DNA from: Chloroflexota bacterium
GTDB taxonomy: Bacteria; Chloroflexota; UBA6077; CF-72
Assembly: GCA_019239775.1 (NCBI GenBank)
Contig: JAFAZN010000098.1
Location: 19,594 to 83,593 of the forward strand
Length of the DNA: 64,000 nt
Reading direction: 5' to 3'
Below the pieces are notes generated by a model. It searched no databases. It saw only the letters and a program-made list of their open reading frames with translations, and was not told the DNA's origin. A program made the translations under genes and the position numbers. This document shows, piece by piece, positions 43,139-51,534 of this stretch (positions are counted from its first letter, which is position 1; each line of letters opens with the position of its first letter).

Positions 43139-43163
43139 TTGACAGCCTCAGGGCGGCTGTCAA
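43139..43163. promoter_or_regulatory. inverted-repeat operator upstream of marR
   Basis: Perfect 9-base arms TTGACAGCC and GGCTGTCAA separated by 7 bases, centred 24 bp before the marR ATG in the ccmC-marR divergent gap. The left arm contains a perfect -35 hexamer TTGACA. MarR proteins usually bind such dyads overlapping their own promoter, so autorepression is likely (inference). No good -10 is obvious. Confidence 0.6.
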
Positions 43164-43174
43164 ACTAACCGCTA

Positions 43175-43621
43175 ATGTCGGGCCCCATGCAGAATCGCCA
43201 GCTCCGCACACCTGGGCTGCTGGCCTGGATGCGCCTTGCGCGCGTGTTCCAAAAAGTGGATCGCGCCGCCAGCGAGTCGCTGCGGTGCCGCCAGCTGTCG
43301 CCCGCGCAGGTCGACGTGCTGGCCAAGGTTGGTTCCTCCGAGGGAATCAGCCAGCAGGAGCTTGCCAACGCACTCCTGGTCACCAAGGGCAACGTCTGCC
43401 AGTTGCTGGACAAGATGGAGGGCAGCGGGCTGCTCGAGCGGCGGCCGGATGGTCGCGTGAACCGGCTGTTTCTCACCGACCAGGGGCGGCGAGTGCACGA
43501 TGAAGTTGTGCCGCGACATGACGCCATGCTCGGGGCGTACTTCAATACGCTTGCGCCAGAGGAGCAACACCAGCTGCTGCGGCTCCTGCGCCACGTCGAC
43601 AGGGCCATGGAGCGCGACTAG
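43175..43621 (+). CDS. MarR-family transcriptional regulator
   Basis: 148 residues. Winged-helix MarR: LSPAQVDVLAKVGSSEGISQQELANALLVTKGNVCQLLDKMEGSGLLERRPDGRVNRLFLTDQGRR, flanked by N- and C-terminal dimerisation helices. It likely represses its own gene and perhaps the divergent ccmC through the dyad at 43139. It converges with the next gene with a 4-base overlap of stop codons. Confidence 0.92.
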   Translation: MSGPMQNRQLRTPGLLAWMRLARVFQKVDRAASESLRCRQLSPAQVDVLAKVGSSEGISQQELANALLVTKGNVCQLLDKMEGSGLLERRPDGRVNRLFLTDQGRRVHDEVVPRHDAMLGAYFNTLAPEEQHQLLRLLRHVDRAMERD

Positions 43622-44376
43622 GAGTCGTCGTCGTCGTCTTCGTCGCTGTCGGTGTTTGCTGCCAGTAGCGAGGCGCGCGTCAGGGCCATGGCGGTGGCGC
43701 GCAGGGCGGCTCTTGCATCGTCGCGGCTGCAACTGAGCGCGTCCGCCAACTCCGCTGAGAGCGCATCGTCGCCCTCCAGCTCGCCGGCCTCGAACAGGTC
43801 CAACTCCTCGGCGTCCGAGGAATCAGACGCGTCAGTACCGTCAGAGGCGTCCGAACCGTCAGTGTCGCCAGAGCGGTCCTCGTCCTGTGCATCGCCAACC
43901 ACCCAGTTAGCCTGCCATGGCCAGCTCGCCGGCGCCAGCGGATCAGGCCAGCCGAACAGCAACGTGGTACCTCGATCTGGCAGTTCGGGGTCCTCCACAA
44001 ACGACGCGCCGAAGAGCACCTCACCCCGCAACACCCGGGCGGCCGGCGCATCGTCTCCTTCAAGCGACTCCAGCGCGAGCTCGCGCAACAGGTCGAGCGT
44101 GGCTGCCGCGTCGCCGACTGTCCACAGCGCATCCTCGGGCACGCCGACGTCCTCGGCCCGGCTGGCCAACGTCTCAGCCGCACTGGACAGCGACGTTTGC
44201 AAGTCCTCCTCGAGGCCGGCGAGGTCACGCGCAGCCGACCGCCAGCGGCCCGAGCTGAGTCGACCAAGGCGCTGACAAGCCTCGGCGGCCGCCGAGACGT
44301 GCTGGAGAGCAGCCAGGTTGGCTGAGGCGACGATCGCGGCTTCAACCGCCTGGACGACGCGCCGGGGCGCGGCCAT
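43618..44376 (-). CDS. acidic protein of unknown function
   Basis: 252 residues. The N-terminal 130 residues are helical and Ala-rich (AAPRRVVQAVEAAIVASANLAAL; LASRAEDVGVPEDALWTVGDAAATL). A middle segment reads FGASFVEDPELPDRGTTLLFGWPDPLAP. The C-terminal third is strongly acidic, with Asp/Ser-Asp runs (GDTDGSDASDGTDASDSSDAEE) and ends DSDEDDDDDS. No family recognised. Antisense frames are also open here, but codon third-position GC and the compositional logic favour this strand moderately. Confidence 0.5.
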   Translation of the reverse strand: MAAPRRVVQAVEAAIVASANLAALQHVSAAAEACQRLGRLSSGRWRSAARDLAGLEEDLQTSLSSAAETLASRAEDVGVPEDALWTVGDAAATLDLLRELALESLEGDDAPAARVLRGEVLFGASFVEDPELPDRGTTLLFGWPDPLAPASWPWQANWVVGDAQDEDRSGDTDGSDASDGTDASDSSDAEELDLFEAGELEGDDALSAELADALSCSRDDARAALRATAMALTRASLLAANTDSDEDDDDDS

Positions 44377-44411
44377 GACTCTGGCATACTACCGCCCGGC
44401 GGGATGAGCAC

Positions 44412-44879
44412 TTGAGCCTGGCGGTCGAAGAGTCGAACCGACGACTGCTGCGGGCGCGCGACGCCATCGACCGCACGTACGCCGAAGAGCTCGACGTGCT
44501 CCGACTCGCCGAGATTGCCTGCATCTCTGAGGCCCACTTCATTCGCAGCTTTCGCGCGACCTTCGGCGAAACGCCGCACCGCTATCTTCAGCGCCGGCGC
44601 GTGGAGCGGGCCATGTTCCTGCTGCGCGAAACCGACCGCAGCGTGACCGACATCAGCCTCGACGTGGGCTTCACCAGCCTGGGCACCTTTAGCCGCACGT
44701 TTCGTGAGATCGTGGGGGTGTCACCGCGCGAATACCGCGCCGGGGCCGAGCCACGCGGCGGGGTGCCGACCTGCTTCGCGATGGCCTGGACGCGGCCCGC
44801 GACCGATTTGCCGAAACTGCCGGTCGGCGCGGGCTGGGCGCTCGCACAGCAGGCAGCAGTTTCGGAGAAGACCGGTTAA
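44412..44879 (+). CDS. AraC-family regulator, DNA-binding domain only
   Basis: 155 residues from TTG 44412. Two helix-turn-helix motifs of the AraC type: LRLAEIACISEAHFIRSFRATFGETPHRYLQRRRVERAMFLL and VTDISLDVGFTSLGTFSRTFREIVGVSPREYR. There is no N-terminal sensor domain; the short C-terminal tail has no known motif. It is 25 bp upstream of the VOC protein gene, a frequent pairing of AraC regulator with glyoxalase-like protein. Confidence 0.9.
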   Translation: MSLAVEESNRRLLRARDAIDRTYAEELDVLRLAEIACISEAHFIRSFRATFGETPHRYLQRRRVERAMFLLRETDRSVTDISLDVGFTSLGTFSRTFREIVGVSPREYRAGAEPRGGVPTCFAMAWTRPATDLPKLPVGAGWALAQQAAVSEKTG

Positions 44880-44904
44880 CGATCCCAGCACTAGGATCCG
44901 GGGC

Positions 44905-45312
44905 ATGTTGAAGAACATTTCGATCTCGCACGTGTGGGTACTTGACCAGGATCAGGCAGTCGACTTTTATGTCAACAAATTAGGGCTCGAGGTCCGCTCG
45001 GACCAGAACCTCGGCTTCATGCGCTGGCTCACCGTCGGTGTACCGGGCGACATGGGCCGCGAGATTCTGCTAGAGCTGCCGGCGCCGCCTTCGGTGGATA
45101 CCCAGGCCGCGGGGCAGATTCGCGAGCTGGTCAGCAAAGGCGCAACTGGCTTTACGGTGGGCTTCACCACCGATAACTGTCAAAAGACGTACGAGGACCT
45201 GCTCAACAAAGGCGTCGAGATCACGCAGGAACCAGTTGACCGCGACTACGGCATCGACGTCGGCCTGCGGGACCCGTTTGGGAATCACATCCGCATCGTG
45301 CAGATGAAGTAG
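44905..45312 (+). CDS. VOC-family (glyoxalase/bleomycin-resistance-like) protein
   Basis: 135 residues from ATG 44905. One vicinal-oxygen-chelate module pair: ISHVWVLDQDQAVDFYVNKLGLEV and DVGLRDPFGNHIRIVQ with the metal-site His/Glu positions. Small VOC proteins bind drugs or catalyse glyoxalase or dioxygenase chemistry; the specific role is unknown. Cotranscribed with the AraC gene; converges on the iolE-like gene 3 bp away. Confidence 0.88.
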   Translation: MLKNISISHVWVLDQDQAVDFYVNKLGLEVRSDQNLGFMRWLTVGVPGDMGREILLELPAPPSVDTQAAGQIRELVSKGATGFTVGFTTDNCQKTYEDLLNKGVEITQEPVDRDYGIDVGLRDPFGNHIRIVQMK

Positions 45313-45315
45313 CCG

Positions 45316-46191
45316 TCAGATACCTAGAGTGCGAAGGTACTCGCGGCTAGCCCGCGCACTTTCGCCGGGCGCGAGCCAGGTTGAATCCTGCTCGACCATG
45401 AGCCAGCCAGCGTAGTCGATCTCGCCCAACACCGCGAGCAGGCCAGGGATGTCGAGGACACCGCGGCCAAGCTCGGTGAACACACGGCGGCGGATGCCTT
45501 CCTCGAAACCAAGGCGCTCGCGCCTCAATGCCTCGAGCGCGTCGCCGTCGACGTCTTTCAAATGGACGTACGCGATGCGCTGCGGGTGACTTCGAATGAC
45601 CTCGATGGGGTCCATTCCGCCGTAGAGCGCGTGGCCGACGTCCCAGACGAGCTTCAACTCCTGCCCTGGAATGCGCAAGAGTACTTCCTCCAGGTCCGAG
45701 CGAGTTTCAACCCAGGTCCCGGCGTGGGCATGGAAGAGTGGCTGCAGGCCGAAGATTCGTGCGGTGTTTGCGGCTCGACGGACCCGGTCCGCGAGAAGGT
45801 CCCACTCGCGCGTGCTGAGCTGTGGGCCTTCGGCGGCGCGGCCGGCGCAGGCCTTCCGTTCGGGTGTGCCCTGGTCCGCGAGGTTCACAAACGTAGCGCC
45901 GACGTCTCGCAGAAGCTCGCAGATGGTCGCCACATGCGTGAGGTCGTCTTCGGCGCTGGCGGCGAGCAGGGGCAGGCCGCACCACCCCGACGTGAGCTCG
46001 AGCCCACAGGCGTGCAGCGCACTGCGCAAAACCACAGGATCTCTGGGAAAGCCGTCTCCAAGTTCGGTGGCCGAGTATCCGCAGGAGGCGATCTCGTCGA
46101 GCACGCTTTCGTAGGGCACCGTTGGAGCGAGTTCGCCGCGGAGATCTTCGTTGTTCCAGGTGATCGGCGCGAAGCCGAGACGAAATTTCAC
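45316..46191 (-). CDS. sugar phosphate isomerase/epimerase, IolE-like
   Basis: 291 residues. A xylose-isomerase-like TIM barrel: FAPITWNNEDLR at the N terminus is the IolE (inosose dehydratase) signature, with LTSGWCGLPLL, QPLFHAHAGTWVETRSDLEEVL, LVWDVGHALYGGMDP and YVHLKDVDG carrying metal-binding Asp, His and Glu. It probably dehydrates or isomerises a keto-inositol or sugar. It overlaps the LacI-type regulator gene by 4 bases, so it is probably the regulated enzyme. Confidence 0.85.
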   Translation of the reverse strand: MKFRLGFAPITWNNEDLRGELAPTVPYESVLDEIASCGYSATELGDGFPRDPVVLRSALHACGLELTSGWCGLPLLAASAEDDLTHVATICELLRDVGATFVNLADQGTPERKACAGRAAEGPQLSTREWDLLADRVRRAANTARIFGLQPLFHAHAGTWVETRSDLEEVLLRIPGQELKLVWDVGHALYGGMDPIEVIRSHPQRIAYVHLKDVDGDALEALRRERLGFEEGIRRRVFTELGRGVLDIPGLLAVLGEIDYAGWLMVEQDSTWLAPGESARASREYLRTLGI

Positions 46192-47255
46192 ACAGGCGGG
46201 GGAGCAGTGGAGCCGCGCACGATGAGCTCGTTCGGCAGCAGCACGTTCGGCTGGGTACTGGCTTCAACCGGCGCCACGCCGTCTTCGATGACCCGCAACA
46301 GCAGGTCGGCGGCCTGTTCGCCCAACTGGCGGATCGGCTGGCCGACCGTCGTCAGCGGCGGATTGGCCAGCGCCGCGAAGGGAATGTTGTCGAAGCCGAT
46401 GATCGAGACGTCATCTGGCACGCGGCGGCCGCTGGCGCGCGCCGCCTCGAGCGCGCCGAGAGCCATGAGGTCGTTCAGGACGAAGATGGCGGTGAGCTGT
46501 GGAGCGTGCTCCAGCAGCTCGGTGGTTGCCTGGTGGCCACCCTCGATCTGGTGATTGCCGTACATGCTCGGGACGGCGGTGCGATCCACGCCCATCCCCG
46601 TTTCGCGCAGCACGTCGAGGAAGCCGGCCTCGCGATCGGCCATGCCCTCGTCGAGCGGAAGGGCGCTGATGATGCCAATCTGGCGGTGGCCCAGTTCGAG
46701 GATGTGCTGCGCCGCCAGCCGGCCGCCCTGGCGATTGTCTGCGCAGACCGTGGGCACACTGGCCATCGGGCTGTGCACTAGCACCACCGCCAGACCTTCC
46801 TCCACCGCTCGCTGGATATGTGCCAGGATCGGACTCATCTCGTCGCCCAGGCAATAGATCGCGCCGGCCAACTGTTGCGAGCGCACGAGCTCCAGGTAGG
46901 ACTCTTCCCGCTCCGGGTCGTATTCGCTGTTGCCGAGGACCAACGTGTAGCCGCGATCGCGGACCCGATCTTCGGCGCCCAACGCAAACGCCGGAAAGTA
47001 GGGATTGCGGATATCAGGGATGATCAGGCCAAGCGCGAAAGGTCGTCGCCAGACCAGGCTCTGAGCCACCCGATTGGGGCGATAGCCCAGCCGTTGAATG
47101 ACGTCTTCGACGCGCTGGCGGGTCGCACCGCTGGTCGGGCGTTTTCCGGAGAGCACGTGCGAGACCGTGCTGATCGAGACGCTGGCCGCACGGGCGACGT
47201 CTCGGATCGTCACGGCATTCGGACGCGGGTCTTGATCTTCGCGGTCTCGGGCCAC
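46188..47255 (-). CDS. LacI-family transcriptional regulator
   Basis: 355 residues from GTG 47255. N-terminal LacI helix-turn-helix VTIRDVARAASVSISTVSHVLSGKRPTSGATRQRVEDVI with the hinge helix region, then a periplasmic-binding-protein-like sensor domain (ALGLIIPDIRNPYFPAFALGAEDRV; SIIGFDNIPFAALANPPLTTV). A sugar-responsive repressor, probably controlling its own operon with the iolE-like gene. Confidence 0.95.
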   Translation of the reverse strand: MARDREDQDPRPNAVTIRDVARAASVSISTVSHVLSGKRPTSGATRQRVEDVIQRLGYRPNRVAQSLVWRRPFALGLIIPDIRNPYFPAFALGAEDRVRDRGYTLVLGNSEYDPEREESYLELVRSQQLAGAIYCLGDEMSPILAHIQRAVEEGLAVVLVHSPMASVPTVCADNRQGGRLAAQHILELGHRQIGIISALPLDEGMADREAGFLDVLRETGMGVDRTAVPSMYGNHQIEGGHQATTELLEHAPQLTAIFVLNDLMALGALEAARASGRRVPDDVSIIGFDNIPFAALANPPLTTVGQPIRQLGEQAADLLLRVIEDGVAPVEASTQPNVLLPNELIVRGSTAPPPV

Positions 47256-47296
47256 GGAAACTGGCCCGTAGAGTACACGTCTGACAGTCGCTTCAG

Positions 47297-49603
47297 CTAT
47301 GCAACCACTGAGCGGGCTTCGTACGCGCGGTCCAGATCTCCCAGCCGTTCGAAGAGATCCGCCGCGTCGCGCGCCAGCGATTGCGCGCGTGGTGGATCGC
47401 CGCGGCGTTGCGCGACGCGAGCCTGGCCAAGTCGTGAGTGCGCCACGATGGCGCGAGCGCCCGCCGGAGCCGCCAGCGCTTCGGCGGCCTCAAACGCGTA
47501 CTGGGCGTGCTCGAGCTCCCCGCATGAAAGCGCGATTTCGCCGAGGTCCTTCCGTACGTTGGCTTCGGTGACGGCATCGCGCAGATCCATGCCGAGTACG
47601 GCTTCATAGAGCTCACGCGCGGAGTCGAGGCGGCCGGAGAGGCGCAGGAGGTCCGCGCGGCTGGCGCGCACGATCGCCACATCGTCACCGTGTCCGTGCT
47701 CCGCCAGCAGTGCTTCGGCCTGCATGAGCAGGCGCTCGGCTTCGGCGTTGTTGCCGCGAGCGCGCGTGGCGCGGCCGAGCAACCGCAGCGCGTGCCCGCG
47801 GCCGCGCAGGTCACCCGCGTTGCCCAGGATTTCAACTGCCTCGCGGGCGCGTTGGGCGACTTCGGCGTAGCCACCACTGCCAAGCTCGTAGTGCAGTACG
47901 CCGAGGCGGTAGAGGTTCCAGCCTTCGGCGCGGGCATCGTCGAGGCGGCGGGCGGCCTCGATGGCGCGGTGGAACAGCACCAGTCCCTCCGACCAGGCGC
48001 CGCCGAGCGAAAACACGTTGCGCAGACCGTGCGCCAGCTGCAGGATGGCTCGATCGAAGACAGCGCCCGGTGGATCGGCCTCGCGCTCGCGCGCTTGGGC
48101 GCTGCTTGCTTCGAGAACCGCCATGATGTTCGGCAGCTCGCGTTCGAGGCGGCGAAACGAGCGCCAGTTGAACGCTGCGCCGCCCCATATTTCTGAGAGG
48201 CCGGCGTAGTGCTCGGCCAGGCGTGCGAGCGCGCAGCGTTGCAGCGTCGCGGGCAACGGCAAGTGCGCCATGACGAAGCTGCGCGTGACGGCGTGGAGCT
48301 CGTACTGGCGGGCCTCATCCGTTGGCGGACCACTGGCCTCCAGCAGCGAGGTCTCGAGCAGCTCGTCGAGGGCACCCTCGGCAGACTCTCCGCCGGCCGC
48401 GAGCAGGGTCGCCCGATACGCCGGTGCGACCAGCAGCGGCAGGGTGGCCAGGAGGTCGTGCGCGGGCGGTCGGAGACCGGCAATGGATGCGGCGAACATC
48501 TCGCCAAAAACCTCGCCCTCGGCGCGGGCGAGGCGTTGTCGAACGCGTTCGACGGTCTGTCCGCGGCGCAACTGGGCAACGGCCCAGCCGGCCAGGAGCG
48601 GGTAACGCGCCGCGGCCGTCAGGGGGTCCTCGGCGCCAGCCAGGGCGCGGCCCATCTCAGGGGCGCCCTGGCGTTCGGCCTCTGCCAGGACGAGCTCGCG
48701 CACGGCATCAGGGCCGAGCGGATCGGGCAGAAGGGCGCGGACTTCGCTCGGCAGGCGACGGCGACCAGTTACGAGCGCACGGCTGCGGCCCGGCAGGTCG
48801 GCCAGGAAGGCGAGGACGGCGGCGTCGCCGCGATCGACGTCGTCGACCAGGAGAAGGACAGCGCGTTTGCTCAGCAGATCGCGCACGGCCTGGCGGCGGT
48901 CTTCGAGGCCGCGTGCCAGCAGGCCCGGGTAATCCAGCGTGCGGGCGACCGCTTCCAGGACCATCGCCAGGCCGCTGCCGTCAGTGCAGGCGACCCACAC
49001 GAACGCGTCGAACAGCGGCACGCTGTGATGTGTGTCGGCGGATACCGGTTGCCAGGCCCGGCCGGCGACCTCGCACGCGTCTGCCACGGCGTGCAGCAGT
49101 GCGGTCTTGCCCGAGCCGCCCGGGCCTTCGATGCCTACGATGGTGCCGCCCGGTTCGTCGAGCAGACGCAACAGCGTGGCAATCTCGCGCTCGCGGCCAA
49201 TGAAGCGCTGGTACTCAGGGAGGGGTCGGTTACTCGGGACCGGACGGTCCTGGATTTCGGACCACAGGTGTTCCGCGAATGCCCCCATCGCGGTACGCCG
49301 GTAGCGATAGAACGTGGACTCGTTCGTAGACAGCTCCTGCCAGCGCCGCTTGGCGACCACGTGCTCGCTCAGCGTGGCGTGGAGCTTTTCATCCTCGTCG
49401 AGGTCGGCGCGGTTCAGCGGCAACTCGCTCAGCGTGGACGTGCGGAACCAGCGGTCAACGAGCACGGCCACCGCCTGACGTGCAGTTGGGCCCGCTTCGC
49501 GCAGCACACGACCAAGGCCGCCGCCCGCCGGAATTGGCGGTTCGGCGCCTGAGGCAAGCGCCGTGAGCAGCTCCCGCACGGTCTCGGCAAAGGCCATGTC
49601 CAT
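47297..49603 (-). CDS. STAND/NB-ARC-type ATPase with TPR repeats
   Basis: 768 residues from ATG 49603. An N-terminal helical domain of about 150 residues of unknown family, then the P-loop module: RFIGREREIATLLRLL, Walker A GPGGSGKTALLHA and Walker B AVLLLVDDVDRGD. A winged-helix-like linker follows, and the C-terminal 300 residues are tetratricopeptide-like helical hairpins (ARAEGWNLYRLGVLHYELG; ARGNNAEAERLLMQAEALLA). STAND proteins are signal-triggered oligomerising switches, used in regulation or in defence. No effector domain or partner gene is recognisable; the neighbours are LacI and citrate synthase genes. Confidence 0.85.
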   Translation of the reverse strand: MDMAFAETVRELLTALASGAEPPIPAGGGLGRVLREAGPTARQAVAVLVDRWFRTSTLSELPLNRADLDEDEKLHATLSEHVVAKRRWQELSTNESTFYRYRRTAMGAFAEHLWSEIQDRPVPSNRPLPEYQRFIGREREIATLLRLLDEPGGTIVGIEGPGGSGKTALLHAVADACEVAGRAWQPVSADTHHSVPLFDAFVWVACTDGSGLAMVLEAVARTLDYPGLLARGLEDRRQAVRDLLSKRAVLLLVDDVDRGDAAVLAFLADLPGRSRALVTGRRRLPSEVRALLPDPLGPDAVRELVLAEAERQGAPEMGRALAGAEDPLTAAARYPLLAGWAVAQLRRGQTVERVRQRLARAEGEVFGEMFAASIAGLRPPAHDLLATLPLLVAPAYRATLLAAGGESAEGALDELLETSLLEASGPPTDEARQYELHAVTRSFVMAHLPLPATLQRCALARLAEHYAGLSEIWGGAAFNWRSFRRLERELPNIMAVLEASSAQAREREADPPGAVFDRAILQLAHGLRNVFSLGGAWSEGLVLFHRAIEAARRLDDARAEGWNLYRLGVLHYELGSGGYAEVAQRAREAVEILGNAGDLRGRGHALRLLGRATRARGNNAEAERLLMQAEALLAEHGHGDDVAIVRASRADLLRLSGRLDSARELYEAVLGMDLRDAVTEANVRKDLGEIALSCGELEHAQYAFEAAEALAAPAGARAIVAHSRLGQARVAQRRGDPPRAQSLARDAADLFERLGDLDRAYEARSVVA

Positions 49604-49727
49604 CGATCTAGGGCGCAATTCTCTCACGCGAGGCGCTGCGCTGGTCCGTGCGCGTGAAAGCAATGTGGCAGCGCTGTGAGAGGCCTCTTACAACCGCAGG
49701 GGCGTATGGTTTCACTTAAGGAGTGAG

Positions 49728-50945
49728 GTGCTCACAGTGACGTCAGCAACCGCGAATCAGCCCCAATCGCAGACACAACCCAAGCCGGCGCCAGGCGCGG
49801 CCGGCTCGCTCAAGGATGTCATCGCCGCCCCGACGGCGATCTGCACCATAGACGGCCTTGCCGGCAAATTGATCTACCGCGGGTACTCGATTGAAGACCT
49901 GGCGGCCAACGCCTCGTTCGAGGAAGTCGTCTACCTGCTGTGGGAAGGCGAGCTGCCCAACAAGCAGCAGCTCGAGGCGTTCACCAAGCGGCTGTCCGAG
50001 AACCGCAACGTCGACCCGGTCATCATCGAGCACCTGCGCATGATTCCCAAGGATGCGCACCCGCTCGCGGCGCTGCGTAGCGGCGTGTCGATGCTGGCTC
50101 ACAGCGACCCCGATTCGGAGTCGATGGACCCGGCCAAGACGCGGGCCAAAGCCGAGCGCCTGATCGGTCAGGTGCCGACGATCGTGACCGCCCGTGCACG
50201 ATTGCGCGACGGCAATGAGCCGATCCCGCCCAGACCTGACCTACCAGCCGCGTCGAACTTCCTGTGGATGCTCTTCGGCAAGGAGCCGGACGACATCACC
50301 GCGCATGCCATGGACGTGGCCTTCACTCTGCACGCCGAGCACGAGTTCAACGCATCGTCGTTTGCCGCGCGCGTCGCGGCAGGCACGTACGTGGACCTGC
50401 ACAGCTGCATGGTTGCTGCGTTGGCCACGTTGAAGGGCCCGCGACACGGCGGCGCCAACGAGGACGTGATCGAGATGATCGAGGAGGTCGGCTCGCCCGA
50501 CCGTGCCGACGCGTGGGCGCGCGATCGTCTGCAGCGCTACCTGTCCGCCTCACGCGAAGAGCGTGCGCGGCCAGAGCTGCGCTTCCCAGGCATGGGTCAC
50601 GCGGTCTACAAGACGTGGGATCCACGCGCGCGCATCCTCCAGAAGCTCGCCGCTTCGGTCGCCGATACGGTTGGTGAGGGGTGGATCGCGGACATCCAGG
50701 AGAAGGTCCGCACGGTGGCCGCCGAAGGCCTGGGGTTGAACCCCAACGTCGACTACTACTCGGCGGGGCTGTACCACTCGCTGCGGATTCCGACCGACAT
50801 CTTTACCAGCATCTTCGCGACGGCACGGACGGCTGGCTACGTCGCACACATCGAAGAGCAGCTCAAGGGTGGGCGGTTGATCCGGCCGCGCGGTGAGTAC
50901 ACCGGACCCGCCGAGCGGCCGTTCGTCCCAATCGAGAAGCGCTAA
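49728..50945 (+). CDS. gltA: citrate synthase
   Basis: 405 residues from GTG 49728, preceded by an AAGGAG ribosome binding site five bases away. Condenses acetyl-CoA and oxaloacetate as the entry to the TCA cycle. Motifs: DGLAGKLIYRGYSIEDLAANASFEEVVYLLWEGELP, the catalytic His in LKGPRHGGANEDV, FPGMGHAVYKTWDPRA and, near the end, NPNVDYYSAGLYHSLRIP with the catalytic Asp. Length and dual lobes fit the short bacterial type II-like or methylcitrate-synthase-like group, so 2-methylcitrate synthase is an alternative. Converges by 4 bases with the CBS gene. Confidence 0.94.
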   Translation: MLTVTSATANQPQSQTQPKPAPGAAGSLKDVIAAPTAICTIDGLAGKLIYRGYSIEDLAANASFEEVVYLLWEGELPNKQQLEAFTKRLSENRNVDPVIIEHLRMIPKDAHPLAALRSGVSMLAHSDPDSESMDPAKTRAKAERLIGQVPTIVTARARLRDGNEPIPPRPDLPAASNFLWMLFGKEPDDITAHAMDVAFTLHAEHEFNASSFAARVAAGTYVDLHSCMVAALATLKGPRHGGANEDVIEMIEEVGSPDRADAWARDRLQRYLSASREERARPELRFPGMGHAVYKTWDPRARILQKLAASVADTVGEGWIADIQEKVRTVAAEGLGLNPNVDYYSAGLYHSLRIPTDIFTSIFATARTAGYVAHIEEQLKGGRLIRPRGEYTGPAERPFVPIEKR

Positions 50946-51466
50946 CTCGGCCAGTCCTGACCGCAGGTGGGGCACACGCGGCCCTGGGTCTCGGCGCCTT
51001 CGCCTACGGGCGGCGAGACCGTCGGCTCGAAGCCGCTGGGTGTGCCGCACTTGCGGCACTGGTCGGGCGGATCTTTGCCTCGCTCGGTGTCGCCGCAGAC
51101 CTGGCAGACCCAGCTCAAGGCGATTTCGCGCACGAGGTCGGCGCGGCTGACAATGCCCACCAGTTTCTGGCCGCGCAGCACGGGAACGCGCTTGATACGG
51201 CGGTGCACCAGCAGGTAGCGCACCTCGTCGACGCTGGTGTCCTCCATGACGCTGATCACGTCGCGCGACATTGCGTCTTTGGCGATGTGGGCAGTGGGCT
51301 TGGCGATCAGGTCAAACTCGCTGATCACGCCGACGATATGGCCGGCGTCATCACAGACCGGTAGACCGCTGATGCGGTGACGATCCAGAACCTGGGCGAC
51401 TTCGCGCGTAGTCGCGTCTTCGGTGACGCTGATTACGTTCGGCGTCATGATCTCGCCAACCTTCAT
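50942..51466 (-). CDS. CBS-domain protein with rubredoxin-like zinc ribbons
   Basis: 174 residues from ATG 51466 (MKVGEIMTPNV). A tandem CBS pair (VGEIMTPNVISVTEDATTREVAQVLDRHRISGLPVCDDAGHIVGVISEFDL and SRDVISVMEDTSVDEVRYLLVHRRIKRVPVLRGQKLVGIVSRADLV) binds an adenine nucleotide as an energy sensor. It is followed by two CxxC pairs (CQVCGDTERGKDPPDQCRKCG) and a final CPTCG. Such CBS-plus-zinc-ribbon proteins are regulatory and of unknown partner. Overlaps the end of gltA by 4 bases. Confidence 0.88.
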   Translation of the reverse strand: MKVGEIMTPNVISVTEDATTREVAQVLDRHRISGLPVCDDAGHIVGVISEFDLIAKPTAHIAKDAMSRDVISVMEDTSVDEVRYLLVHRRIKRVPVLRGQKLVGIVSRADLVREIALSWVCQVCGDTERGKDPPDQCRKCGTPSGFEPTVSPPVGEGAETQGRVCPTCGQDWPS

Positions 51467-51534
51467 GGCCACCCCTTGCGAGCAATACAAAAGCGTACAC
51501 CTTCATGCCACTCAGGTTTCTGCGGTGAGCGCAC

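Noticed and set aside
47293-48579. 428-residue minus-strand ORF inside the STAND gene
   Set aside because: Frame shadow of the STAND ATPase, rich in Arg, Ser and Ala, without domain structure; the other frame has clean P-loop and TPR motifs.
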